From Candidatus Faecalibacterium faecipullorum (GTDB taxonomy: Bacteria > Bacillota > Clostridia > Oscillospirales > Ruminococcaceae), in assembly GCA_019118985.1 (NCBI GenBank), contig DWXX01000094.1:1-6278 (forward strand): a stretch of 6,278 bases of DNA. The letters run 5' to 3'. The notes beneath the pieces were generated by a model, which did no database searches, had not been told where the DNA came from, and worked only from the letters and a program-made list of their open reading frames with translations. Positions 1 to 5,934 of the stretch are shown one piece after another. The first letter of the stretch is position 1. The number at the start of each line of letters is the position of its first letter. The position numbers and the translations under genes are program-made.

Positions 1-999
1 GGCGGAGGTGGTGGCCGCCTCGGTGACGAAGAGGGCCAGGATGGTCCGCTCCTTCGCGCCGAGGGCCTTGCGGATGCCGATCTCACGGGTGCGCTCGGCC
101 ACCGACACCATCATGATGTTCATGATGCCGATGCCGCCCACCAGCAGGGAGATGGCCGCGATGACGGTCAGCACCGACACCACCATCCCGATCATGCTGC
201 TGAAGGTGTCCAGCATCTCGGACAGGCTGGTGACGAAGTAGCCGCTGTCCGAGTGCATCATCTCCTCAAGGCCGGCTTCCAGCACAGCCTTGCCCTCGGC
301 GACCCGGCTCTCGTCCACGGTGGTGACGCCGTAGGTCGAGACGTTGGCGTTGCGGGCGGTGCGCTGGGCGGTGGTGTATGGGATGTAGACGTAGTCGTCC
401 GAGCTGCCCTCCTGCAGGGTGGGGTCGTCGACTTCGGCGGCGGCCACCCCGACGATGGTGTATTTGTTGGCGCCCACCTTGATGGTCTGGCCGAGGGCGT
501 TGCCGCCGTAGGCCACACGGTCGATGTAGTCCCCCACCACACAGATCTTCTTGCAGTCGGCGCAGTCCACAAAGAGGATGCCCCGGCCCTTGGCGATCTT
601 GGTGCCGGTCATGTCGGCGTAGGTCTCGCTGACGCCGATCACGCTGGTCTGATCGTAGCTCTTGGTGCCCACCTTGACCGCCGAACTGGTGCGGTCCATG
701 TTGACCATGGGCGACAGCCCCGAGAACAGGTCGGGCCGCGCCTCCACCAGCTCGTACATCGACTCGACCTGGACGGTGCGGGCGCGGGGGCCCATCAGGC
801 TGACCTGCAAAAGGTTCATCCCCATCGAGGAGACGCTGGCCCGCATGCTCTGGGTCAGCCCGTTGCCCAGGCCGACGATGATCATCACCGCCATGATGCC
901 GATGATGATGCCCAGCATGGTCAGGAAGGTGCGGAACTTGTTGCTCCAGATATTCTTCAAGGCCTGGCGGACCGTCTCGTAAAACATATTGAGGTTCAT
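1..999 (-). CDS. MacB-type ABC transporter permease (3' end beyond window)
   Basis: This is the membrane subunit of a MacB/YknZ-type ABC exporter, in which a four-helix permease transmits ATPase motion to an extracytoplasmic domain. The 333 visible residues are open to the left edge; family members are about 400, so the last two helices are missing. Visible order: a cytoplasmic amphipathic start, TM1 at about 24-45 (TFLTMLGIIIGIMAVMIIVG), a MacB periplasmic core domain at about 46-262, then TM2 at about 268-296 followed by the conserved FtsX-type stretch AERTREIGIRKALGAKERTI (302-321). The ATG at 997-999 overlaps the ATPase stop in an ATGA and has AGGAAGG six bases upstream. An unusual C-x2-C-x3-C cluster (C146, C149, C153) lies in the extracytoplasmic domain. 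The family is secure; the exported substrate cannot be read from the sequence. Confidence 0.93.
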   Translation of the reverse strand, partial: MNLNMFYETVRQALKNIWSNKFRTFLTMLGIIIGIMAVMIIVGLGNGLTQSMRASVSSMGMNLLQVSLMGPRARTVQVESMYELVEARPDLFSGLSPMVNMDRTSSAVKVGTKSYDQTSVIGVSETYADMTGTKIAKGRGILFVDCADCKKICVVGDYIDRVAYGGNALGQTIKVGANKYTIVGVAAAEVDDPTLQEGSSDDYVYIPYTTAQRTARNANVSTYGVTTVDESRVAEGKAVLEAGLEEMMHSDSGYFVTSLSEMLDTFSSMIGMVVSVLTVIAAISLLVGGIGIMNIMMVSVAERTREIGIRKALGAKERTILALFVTEAATTSA

Positions 1000-1760
1000 G
1001 CGCTGCCTTCCTGTTCTGCCGGCCCGTCCTCCTCCGCTTGGATGGTGAAGGCGGGCTGCACCACCGCTTCGGGGGCGTGGGCGTCGCCGTCGTAGACCAC
1101 GTGCCCGTCCTCAAGGCGGATGATCCGCTCTGCCTGCACCGCGATGGAATTGTCGTGGGTGATCAGCACCACCGTGTTCCCCTGCCGGTGCAGCTTCTGC
1201 AGGATGCCCAGCACCTCCCGGCCGGTGTGGCTGTCGAGGGCGCCGGTGGGCTCGTCGGCCAGGATGACGGCGGGGTCCCCGGCCAGGGCCCGGGCGATGG
1301 AGACCCGCTGCTGCTGGCCGCCCGACAGCTGGCTGGGCCTGTTGTGCAGCTTTTTGCCAAGGCCCACCCGCTCGAGGGCCGCCGCCGCCCGCCGGTGCCG
1401 TTCGGCCGCGGGCAGCCCGGCGTAGACGAGGGGTACCTCGACGTTTTCCATCACGTCCAGCTTGGGCAGCAGGTTGTACTGCTGGAAGATGAAGCCCAGC
1501 ATCTCGTTGCGTATCTCGGCCAGTTCGTCCCTGTCCATGCCGCCGACGTCCCGGCCGTTCAGCCGGTAGCTGCCGGCGGTGGGCACGTCGAGGCAGCCGA
1601 TGATGTTCATGCAGGTACTTTTGCCCGACCCCGACTGCCCCACGATGGCGACGAACTCGCCCTTGTCGATCTGCATCGAGATGTGGTCGGCGGCCTTCAC
1701 GGTGGTGTCCCCCATCTGGTAGTACTTGCAGACGGCGTCAAACTCGATCAGTGCGCTCAT
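996..1760 (-). CDS. MacB/LolD-type ABC transporter ATP-binding protein
   Basis: This cytoplasmic ATPase powers the exporter, and its 254 residues contain the full nucleotide-binding set. Walker A is GQSGSGKST (41-49, K47). The Q-loop lies in FIFQQYNLLP (90-99). The signature is LSGGQQQR (145-152). Walker B is VILADEP (165-171, catalytic E170), followed by the D-loop GALD (173-176) and H-loop H202 in LITHD. The QQYNLLP and DEPTGALD wording is typical of the LolD/MacB/YknY/SalX subgroup rather than of importers. About 30 residues after the core form an acidic, Ala/Glu-rich tail (224-254) of no known function. Its ATG overlaps the adaptor stop (ATGA, 1757-1760) and its own stop overlaps the permease start, which implies translational coupling and balanced subunit amounts. 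No motif is damaged, so it should be active. Confidence 0.96.
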   Translation of the reverse strand: MSALIEFDAVCKYYQMGDTTVKAADHISMQIDKGEFVAIVGQSGSGKSTCMNIIGCLDVPTAGSYRLNGRDVGGMDRDELAEIRNEMLGFIFQQYNLLPKLDVMENVEVPLVYAGLPAAERHRRAAAALERVGLGKKLHNRPSQLSGGQQQRVSIARALAGDPAVILADEPTGALDSHTGREVLGILQKLHRQGNTVVLITHDNSIAVQAERIIRLEDGHVVYDGDAHAPEAVVQPAFTIQAEEDGPAEQEGSA

Positions 1761-3445
1761 CGCGGGCCACCCCCCGGGGCGCCCCCGCCCATGCCGCCCA
1801 TGCCGCCGCCCGGCATCCCGCCGGGCATGCCGCCCATCATGCCGCTGCCGTCCGACAGGGCCAGGGCCGCGGCGTCGGCGTCGTAGGCGACGGTGTCGGC
1901 TTCGGTCAGGCCGCCCGTCACCTCGATGTAGTCGTCGTCGCTGACCCCCGTCTCGACCCGGACGTAGACGTAGCCGTCGGGGGCGGCCAGGTCGGCGGCG
2001 TTCGCGGCGCTGGGGCTGTCCGCGGTGACCAGGACGTAGCCGCCCCGCACCACCGCGCCGTTCGGGATGGAGAGGGCGTCCTCCGCGCTTTCCACCACGA
2101 TGGAGGCGGTGGCGTTCATCCCCGGCATCAGCGCGCCGTAGTCGTCGATGCGGATGGTGACGGGGTAGGTGGTGGTGCCGCCGGTGGTGGTGCCGTTGGA
2201 GGAGACATTGGTCACCACACCGGTGAAGGTCTCGTCCTCCAGCGCGTCGGCCACGATGGCGGCCTGCTGGCCCTCCTGGATGGTGAGGATGTCCAGCTCA
2301 TCCACCGCGATCTCCATCTCAAGGTAATCGAGGTCGTGGATGATGCAGAGCACCTCGCTGGCGGAGGTGTCGGCGCCGATGGTCTCGCCGGCCTGTACCC
2401 CCTTGTAGATGACGGTGCCGCTGATGGGCGCGGTGATGGTGTAGTCGTCGAGGGTGTTCTCGGCGTCGGCCATGGACAGCTCGGCGCTGCGCAGGCTGTC
2501 GGCGGCGGCTTCCAGCTGGCGGGTCAGGCTGTCGCTGGTCAGCTCGAGGATGGCGCTGCCCGCCCAGACCCGGCTGCCCTCGGACACGCAGAGGGCCGCT
2601 ACCACGCCGTCCGCCGGGGCAGTCAGGGTCTGGGCGTTCTGGTAGGCAAGGCGGGCCGAGCCCAGGGCGCTGACCCCGTTCACGCTGGCGGTGGCCGCCT
2701 GGGACGCGGTCAGCGCGCCGGCGTTGGGCACCGCGATGGTGACCTGCCGCACCAGCATAGACCCGCCGCTCTGGGTGTCCGCGCCCGAGACCGAGCGGAC
2801 GGCGCCGGTCAGGCGCTCATAGGTGCCGTCGAGGGTGACCTCGGCGGGCTGCCCGACGGCAAAGCCGGCCGCGTCCGCCGCGGGGAAGGCGACGGTCAAA
2901 AGCAGGACCGAGTCGTCCCGGACGGCGGCCACCTCCTGCCCGGCGGCGACCACCTCCCCGGGGGCCGCCGAGATGGACACCACCGTCCCGGCGATGTCGC
3001 TGCGGACCAGCCCTGCGCCGGCGGCGTCCTCGTAGTCCCGCTGGGCCTGGCTGAGGGTGAGCTGCGCCCGCTCGACGCTGTTGACGGCGTCGGCGCTGTC
3101 GATGGTGAAGAGGACGTCCCCCTCTGCGACGGTGTCCCCCTCCTCAAAGTCGGCGGTGAGGACATCCCCCCGCACCAGGCTCTTGACCTGGTAGCTCTCG
3201 GCGGCCGAGAGGGTGCCCGACTCGCTGTAGATGTTGGTGATGCTGCGGCGGGCGGGGGTCACCTCGATGTAGCTGACGGTGCCCGACACCTCGCTGGCCC
3301 GCAGCTGGCCCGCCCACACGCCGGCGGCGGCCAGCGCCGCGCAGACCAGGACGACGGCCGGCCACCGCCTGCGGAGGAAGGCCCGCGCCCTGCCCGGCGA
3401 CGCCGGCTGCGCCCCCTCCCCTTGCTGCGGCTTGTTCCTGAACAT
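1757..3445 (-). CDS. Membrane-anchored HlyD/MacA-like adaptor with two tandem adaptor units
   Basis: This is the extracytoplasmic adaptor of the exporter, 562 residues long. A basic cytoplasmic head (about 1-28) is followed by one TM anchor (about 29-46). Unit 1 (about 58-255) has a lipoyl half (VRGDVLTADFEEGDTVAEGD), a short helical hairpin (119-143), a second lipoyl half (IAGTVVSISAAPGEVV) and a beta-barrel stretch ending GALTASQAATASV. Unit 2 (about 265-452) repeats the order: APADGVVAALCVSEGSRVWAG, coil 303-334, APISGTVIYKGVQAGETIG, and a barrel ending GALMPGMNATASIV. A membrane-proximal domain follows (about 458-522), then a Gly/Met tail (535-562). MacA proteins are usually nearer 370 residues. 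I chose the ATG at 3443-3445 because AAGGAGG sits 7 bases upstream; an earlier in-frame ATG (3461-3463) is upstream of that site. It is first in the operon with the ATPase and permease. The family is secure; the substrate is unknown. Confidence 0.92.
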   Translation of the reverse strand: MFRNKPQQGEGAQPASPGRARAFLRRRWPAVVLVCAALAAAGVWAGQLRASEVSGTVSYIEVTPARRSITNIYSESGTLSAAESYQVKSLVRGDVLTADFEEGDTVAEGDVLFTIDSADAVNSVERAQLTLSQAQRDYEDAAGAGLVRSDIAGTVVSISAAPGEVVAAGQEVAAVRDDSVLLLTVAFPAADAAGFAVGQPAEVTLDGTYERLTGAVRSVSGADTQSGGSMLVRQVTIAVPNAGALTASQAATASVNGVSALGSARLAYQNAQTLTAPADGVVAALCVSEGSRVWAGSAILELTSDSLTRQLEAAADSLRSAELSMADAENTLDDYTITAPISGTVIYKGVQAGETIGADTSASEVLCIIHDLDYLEMEIAVDELDILTIQEGQQAAIVADALEDETFTGVVTNVSSNGTTTGGTTTYPVTIRIDDYGALMPGMNATASIVVESAEDALSIPNGAVVRGGYVLVTADSPSAANAADLAAPDGYVYVRVETGVSDDDYIEVTGGLTEADTVAYDADAAALALSDGSGMMGGMPGGMPGGGMGGMGGGAPGGGPR

Positions 3446-3459
3446 ATCTGCCCCTCCTT
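3443..3459 (-). promoter_or_regulatory. Ribosome binding site that decides the adaptor start
   Basis: On the minus strand AAGGAGGGG occupies 3451-3459 and the ATG lies at 3443-3445, with AAGGAGG ideally spaced by 7 bases. The in-frame ATG at 3461-3463 lies immediately upstream of this Shine-Dalgarno sequence and has none of its own, so the protein should begin MFRNKPQQ rather than six residues earlier. Confidence 0.85.
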
Positions 3460-3487
3460 GCATTTGGATAGTGGGATGTATTTTTAC

Positions 3488-3510
3488 GGGGGGCCGCGCG
3501 GCCCGCCCGA
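3488..3510 (-). other. GC-rich hairpin in the leader of the exporter mRNA
   Basis: A perfect 14-bp palindrome, GGGCCGCGCGGCCC, lies at 3491-3504 with further partial pairing outside it. It sits just downstream of the predicted transcription start (about 3511), so it would form a hairpin near the 5' end of the adaptor mRNA. On the minus strand it is followed by GTAAAAATAC, not a T-tract, so it is not a terminator. It may protect the 5' end or be incidental in GC-rich DNA. Confidence 0.45.
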
Positions 3511-3517
3511 CGCTTTC

Positions 3518-3523
3518 AGTATA
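3518..3523 (-). promoter_or_regulatory. -10 hexamer of the exporter operon promoter
   Basis: TATACT on the minus strand, about 73 bases upstream of the adaptor ATG. No consensus -35 is present 16-18 bases upstream. A TAAG-type box fills the spacer and two more lie further upstream, as expected for a promoter that depends on an OmpR-family activator. The same hexamer with the same box geometry lies upstream of the response regulator. Confidence 0.7.
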
Positions 3524-3531
3524 GCGGACGT

Positions 3532-3573
3532 TTCTTAGCTTCCGCCGCAGGAAAATCTTAAGACTGCTTTAGA
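3532..3573 (-). promoter_or_regulatory. Putative response-regulator boxes upstream of the exporter operon
   Basis: Reading the minus strand, three related boxes precede the -10 hexamer: CTAAAG (3567-3572), TCTTAAGA (3556-3563) and GCTAAGAA (3532-3539). The distal two have their TAAG/AAAG cores 10 bp apart, the helical-turn spacing typical of OmpR/PhoB-family sites, and the third lies 23 bp further on. All three align base for base in position with boxes upstream of the response regulator gene. That this regulator binds here is inferred. Confidence 0.65.
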
Positions 3574-3604
3574 CGGGGTGAACTTTTTATGAACGCCCCC
3601 AGAC

Positions 3605-3651
3605 GACAAAAGGCGCGGCAAAGGTGAGCCGAAGCTCTCGCTTGCCGCGCC
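3605..3651 (-). terminator. Intrinsic terminator of the two-component operon
   Basis: Ten bases after the kinase stop codon, the minus strand has a perfect 10-bp outer stem, GGCGCGGCAA (3642-3651) pairing with TTGCCGCGCC (3612-3621). Inside it is a smaller hairpin, GAGC-TTCG-GCTC (3626-3637), with a stable UUCG-type tetraloop. TTTTGT follows (3606-3611). It separates the regulator/kinase transcript from the exporter operon, so the exporter relies mainly on its own promoter. Confidence 0.9.
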
Positions 3652-3660
3652 ATGGGCGCT

Positions 3661-4983
3661 TTATTCGTCTGCGATGGGGTCTGCGATGGGGAACAGCAGG
3701 GTGATGCAGAAGGCCCGGTCGGTCTGGCTGACCCGCACCTCGGCGTGCATCTTCTCCATCATGGTGCCGACGCTGACAAGGCCGACCTTGGTGCCCTCGC
3801 CGCCGGGGTCGGGCGGCAGCGCGGCGTTGGAGAAGGCGAGGCCGATCTTCCCCCCTTCCCGCACCATGCGGACGGCCGCCGGCTGGGCCGGGTCGGCGTA
3901 CTTGAGGATGTTGGAGGCGATGTTGTCGATGATCCGCCGGATGTAGGGCCGGCAGACCCGCAGCCTTGCCTGCCCGTCGCCCTCCAGCTCGAACAGGCAG
4001 CCGAAGCCGCTTTCGTCCAGCTGGGCGGCAAAGTCGGCCAGCGGCTCCTCGAATACCTGGCAGAAGGGGGCCGGCGGGTCGAGGGCGGCCGCCGTGTCCC
4101 GGGTAACGAGGGCGTACTCAAAGAGGTTATCCGACAGCTGCTTGATCTGCCGGGCCTTGGCGTCGATCTTGCCGAGGTACTCTTCCAGCTGGGCCCGGCT
4201 CTGGTACCTGCCCCCCGCCACGATCTCGGTGTAGAGCAGCAGGGTGGTCAGCGGGGTGCGCAGGTCGTGGGACATCTCGGTGATGAGGCCCTTGACCCGG
4301 GCGGCGGCCTCGGCTTCCTCCTGGTGCTGCCGCCGGAGGGACAGCCGCATGGCGTCGAGGCAGGACGCCAGGGCGGTCAGCTCGTCCCGGCCGCGGATGG
4401 TGACCGGGTGGCTGAGGTCGCCCCCCTCCATGGCCTGTATCTCGCCGCTGAGCAGGCAGATGTACCGGACGATCCGCCGGCAGCCCAGCAGAAAGATCAG
4501 CAGGAACAAAGCCACGCAGAGCACCATCAGCGCCGTCGTCCCCACCCGCCCCCAGGCGAGGGCCGGGTCGTAGTAGAGCAGGGCCTGCAGCTGCCCGTCG
4601 GCGAAGGTGATGTCCGCCCGGGGCATCCAGTCGTAGAAGGGGGCGGGGCGTCCTTCCGCCCCCACGTCCGCCCGGTCGGGCACAAAGGAGCTGTAGACCA
4701 GCACCTGGTCGCGGTAGAGCTCCAGCAGGGTGAAGTCCCGCTGGCCCACCCACCCGGTGATGGCCGCCGCGTCGGTGCTGGCAAGGCCCTCTGCGGTCAC
4801 ATAGTCCTGAAACTCGGCCAGCAGCCGCCCGGTCTCCCGCCCGCGCAGGTCGCTGTGGCTGTCGTACCAGCCCAGCGCCCCGACCAGCAGCCCCTGCAGC
4901 GCCGCAAAGAGGACCAGGCACCCCAGCCCCGCCGCCGTCAGCAGCCGGATGAACTGGGCGGTCAGGCTGTCCTGCTTTTTCAC
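3661..4983 (-). CDS. Membrane sensor histidine kinase (VanS/BaeS-like) with divergent G1 box
   Basis: This is the partner kinase of the adjacent regulator, 440 residues long. TM1 is at about 12-37, then an extracytoplasmic sensor of roughly 110 residues with no recognisable fold, TM2 at about 147-167, a HAMP linker at about 168-220 and a dimerisation helix with the H box MSHDLRTPLT (phospho-acceptor H239). The N box is IIDNIASNILKYA (351-363). The usual DxGxG G1 motif is missing: the strand reads GLAFSNAALP (381-390), followed by a G2-like GEGTKVGL (395-402). Some Clostridial kinases carry similar variants, so activity is likely but not certain. The start is a GTG at 4981-4983, overlapping the regulator stop in GTGA and preceded by GGGGAGGAGGAG (4987-4997). 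The stop TAA is followed by a terminator. The signal sensed is unknown; linkage to the exporter suggests a pump substrate or envelope stress. Confidence 0.93.
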   Translation of the reverse strand: MKKQDSLTAQFIRLLTAAGLGCLVLFAALQGLLVGALGWYDSHSDLRGRETGRLLAEFQDYVTAEGLASTDAAAITGWVGQRDFTLLELYRDQVLVYSSFVPDRADVGAEGRPAPFYDWMPRADITFADGQLQALLYYDPALAWGRVGTTALMVLCVALFLLIFLLGCRRIVRYICLLSGEIQAMEGGDLSHPVTIRGRDELTALASCLDAMRLSLRRQHQEEAEAAARVKGLITEMSHDLRTPLTTLLLYTEIVAGGRYQSRAQLEEYLGKIDAKARQIKQLSDNLFEYALVTRDTAAALDPPAPFCQVFEEPLADFAAQLDESGFGCLFELEGDGQARLRVCRPYIRRIIDNIASNILKYADPAQPAAVRMVREGGKIGLAFSNAALPPDPGGEGTKVGLVSVGTMMEKMHAEVRVSQTDRAFCITLLFPIADPIADE

Positions 4984-5702
4984 GGCTCCTCCTCCCCGCC
5001 GGCGAAGCGGTAGCCCTTGCCCCAGGCGGTGCGCACCCGCCGGGGGTTCTGGGGGTCGGCCTCGATCTTCAGCCGCAGGTTGCGGATGTGGACCATCACC
5101 GTGCCGTTGGAGGTGTAGAAATACGGCTCGTCCCACACCGCCTCGTACAGCGCCTGGATGGAGAAGATCCGCTCGGGGTGCTGCATCAGCAGCCGGAGGA
5201 TACGGTACTCGGTGTCGGTCAGGTTGACCTCGCGCCCGTCCGCCCAGACCCGGTTGCACTCCAGCGACAGGGTGACCCCGTGGGCGCAGAGCATCCGGTT
5301 TTCCGGCAGCGCGCCCGCCTGCCCCTTGCCGCGGTAGACGGTGTACCGGCGCAGCAGCGCCCGCACCCGCGCGCTCAGCTCGGCGAAGGAGAAGGGCTTT
5401 GCCAGGTAGTCGTCCCCGCCCGCCGTCAGCCCCAGCAGCTTGTCCGATTCCTGCGAGCGGGCGGTCAAAAACAGGATGGGCACGGTGGAGCTTTTGCGCA
5501 GCTCCTCGCAGACCCGCAGCCCGCTCATCCCCGGCATCATCACGTCCAGGATCACCAGGTCCACCTCGGGGCCAAAGGCCTGCAGCGCCTTGGCGCCGTT
5601 TTCCGCCTCGATGATGCGGTAGCCCTCCCCCGCCAGCAGGATGCGCACCCCGTCCCGGATGTCGGGGTCGTCCTCCGCGATCAAAATGGTCTCCTGCGCC
5701 AT
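4980..5702 (-). CDS. OmpR/VanR-family response regulator
   Basis: This is a cytoplasmic DNA-binding regulator of 240 residues, the normal family length. The receiver domain (1-118) has the acidic pocket E10/D11/D12, phospho-acceptor D53 in LVILDVMMPGMSG, switch T80 and conserved K102 in LAKPFS. A linker leads to a winged-helix DNA-binding domain (about 134-238) with the recognition region GTVMVHIRNLRLKIE and the terminal hairpin VRTAWGKGYRF, wording close to the VanR group. The ATG at 5700-5702 has a strong GGGAGGT six bases upstream (5709-5715). It is first in an operon with the kinase and has an extended -10 promoter flanked by TAAG-type boxes. It is inferred to regulate itself and the downstream exporter operon, since both promoters carry the same boxes in the same register. 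Confidence 0.96.
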   Translation of the reverse strand: MAQETILIAEDDPDIRDGVRILLAGEGYRIIEAENGAKALQAFGPEVDLVILDVMMPGMSGLRVCEELRKSSTVPILFLTARSQESDKLLGLTAGGDDYLAKPFSFAELSARVRALLRRYTVYRGKGQAGALPENRMLCAHGVTLSLECNRVWADGREVNLTDTEYRILRLLMQHPERIFSIQALYEAVWDEPYFYTSNGTVMVHIRNLRLKIEADPQNPRRVRTAWGKGYRFAGGEEEP

Positions 5703-5734
5703 CCGCGCACCTCCCTTGCTGCCATACTGCTACC

Positions 5735-5743
5735 AGTATACCA
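5735..5743 (-). promoter_or_regulatory. Extended -10 promoter of the two-component operon
   Basis: The minus strand reads TGGTATACT: the -10 hexamer TATACT (5735-5740) with an upstream TGn extension (5741-5743), giving a start at about 5728 and a leader of about 26 bases. There is no good -35. A small inverted repeat, ATACTG-N4-CAGTAT (5724-5739), overlaps the hexamer and could be a second operator or chance. Confidence 0.72.
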
Positions 5744-5748
5744 GATAC

Positions 5749-5789
5749 TTCTTGGGATTTGTGTGAAAGCTTTCTTAGGAATTCTTAAG
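5749..5789 (-). promoter_or_regulatory. Putative response-regulator boxes upstream of the regulator gene
   Basis: On the minus strand, CTTAAGAA (5782-5789) and CCTAAGAA (5772-5779) form a direct repeat with 10-bp spacing. A third copy, CCCAAGAA (5749-5756), lies 23 bp nearer the -10. The direct repeat at one helical turn fits binding of an OmpR-family dimer, and the positions match the exporter promoter exactly, so autoregulation is inferred. Confidence 0.65.
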
Positions 5790-5803
5790 AGAGGGCGCAC
5801 GGT

Positions 5804-5926
5804 GGGTACTTTCGGTACTTTCGGTACTTTTGGGAAAGGGTGTAGTTTGGGTAATTCGCCCGTTTTGAGGGGGTTTTACCGGAAATACCCATACTCTAAA
5901 AAGTACGCAAAGTACCGGAAGTACGC
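5804..5926. repeat. Inverted repeat with three 9-bp iterons in each arm
   Basis: The left arm has GTACTTT at 5806, 5815 and 5824 (period 9, unit about GGTACTTTC). The right arm has the reverse complement AAAGTAC or GAAGTAC at 5900, 5909 and 5918, also with period 9. The arms (about 5804-5833 and 5897-5926) match at about 24 of 30 positions and are separated by about 63 bases with no clear gene. The region is clearly less GC-rich than the neighbouring genes. It begins just beyond the two-component promoter and ends a few bases before the antirepressor remnant. It could be the ends of a small non-autonomous element, iteron-type binding sites of a phage or plasmid protein, or a structured RNA. 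None of these can be decided from this window. Confidence 0.8.
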
Positions 5927-5934
5927 GCTGGGGG

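Noticed and set aside
253..1886. Two overlapping plus-strand open frames (253-1095 and 1038-1886)
   Set aside because: They mirror the permease and ATPase genes, which have full family motifs on the other strand.
3461..3463. Earlier ATG for the adaptor
   Set aside because: The Shine-Dalgarno sequence lies downstream of it and serves the ATG at 3443-3445.
3481..3510. Plus-strand terminator from the GGGCCGCGCGGCCC palindrome and the nearby T-run
   Set aside because: The T-run precedes the stem on the plus strand and becomes an A-run after it on the minus strand, so it does not fit an intrinsic terminator in either direction.
1751..3538. 595-residue open frame on the plus strand
   Set aside because: It lies antisense to the clearly coding adaptor; the translation is Gly/Asp/Val/His-rich with no domain, as expected for a mirror frame in GC-rich DNA.
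3652..5013. 453-residue open frame on the plus strand
   Set aside because: It is antisense to the kinase, with no recognisable domain and a composition typical of a shadow of high-GC coding DNA.
4984..5259. Upstream extension of the kinase frame
   Set aside because: The extra residues overlap the regulator's DNA-binding domain and look like out-of-frame sequence; the GTG at 4981-4983 has a strong ribosome site and a GTGA overlap.
5804..5926. CRISPR array
   Set aside because: The repeated units are 9 bases, contiguous and inverted between arms, with no spacers of 25-40 bases and no cas genes.
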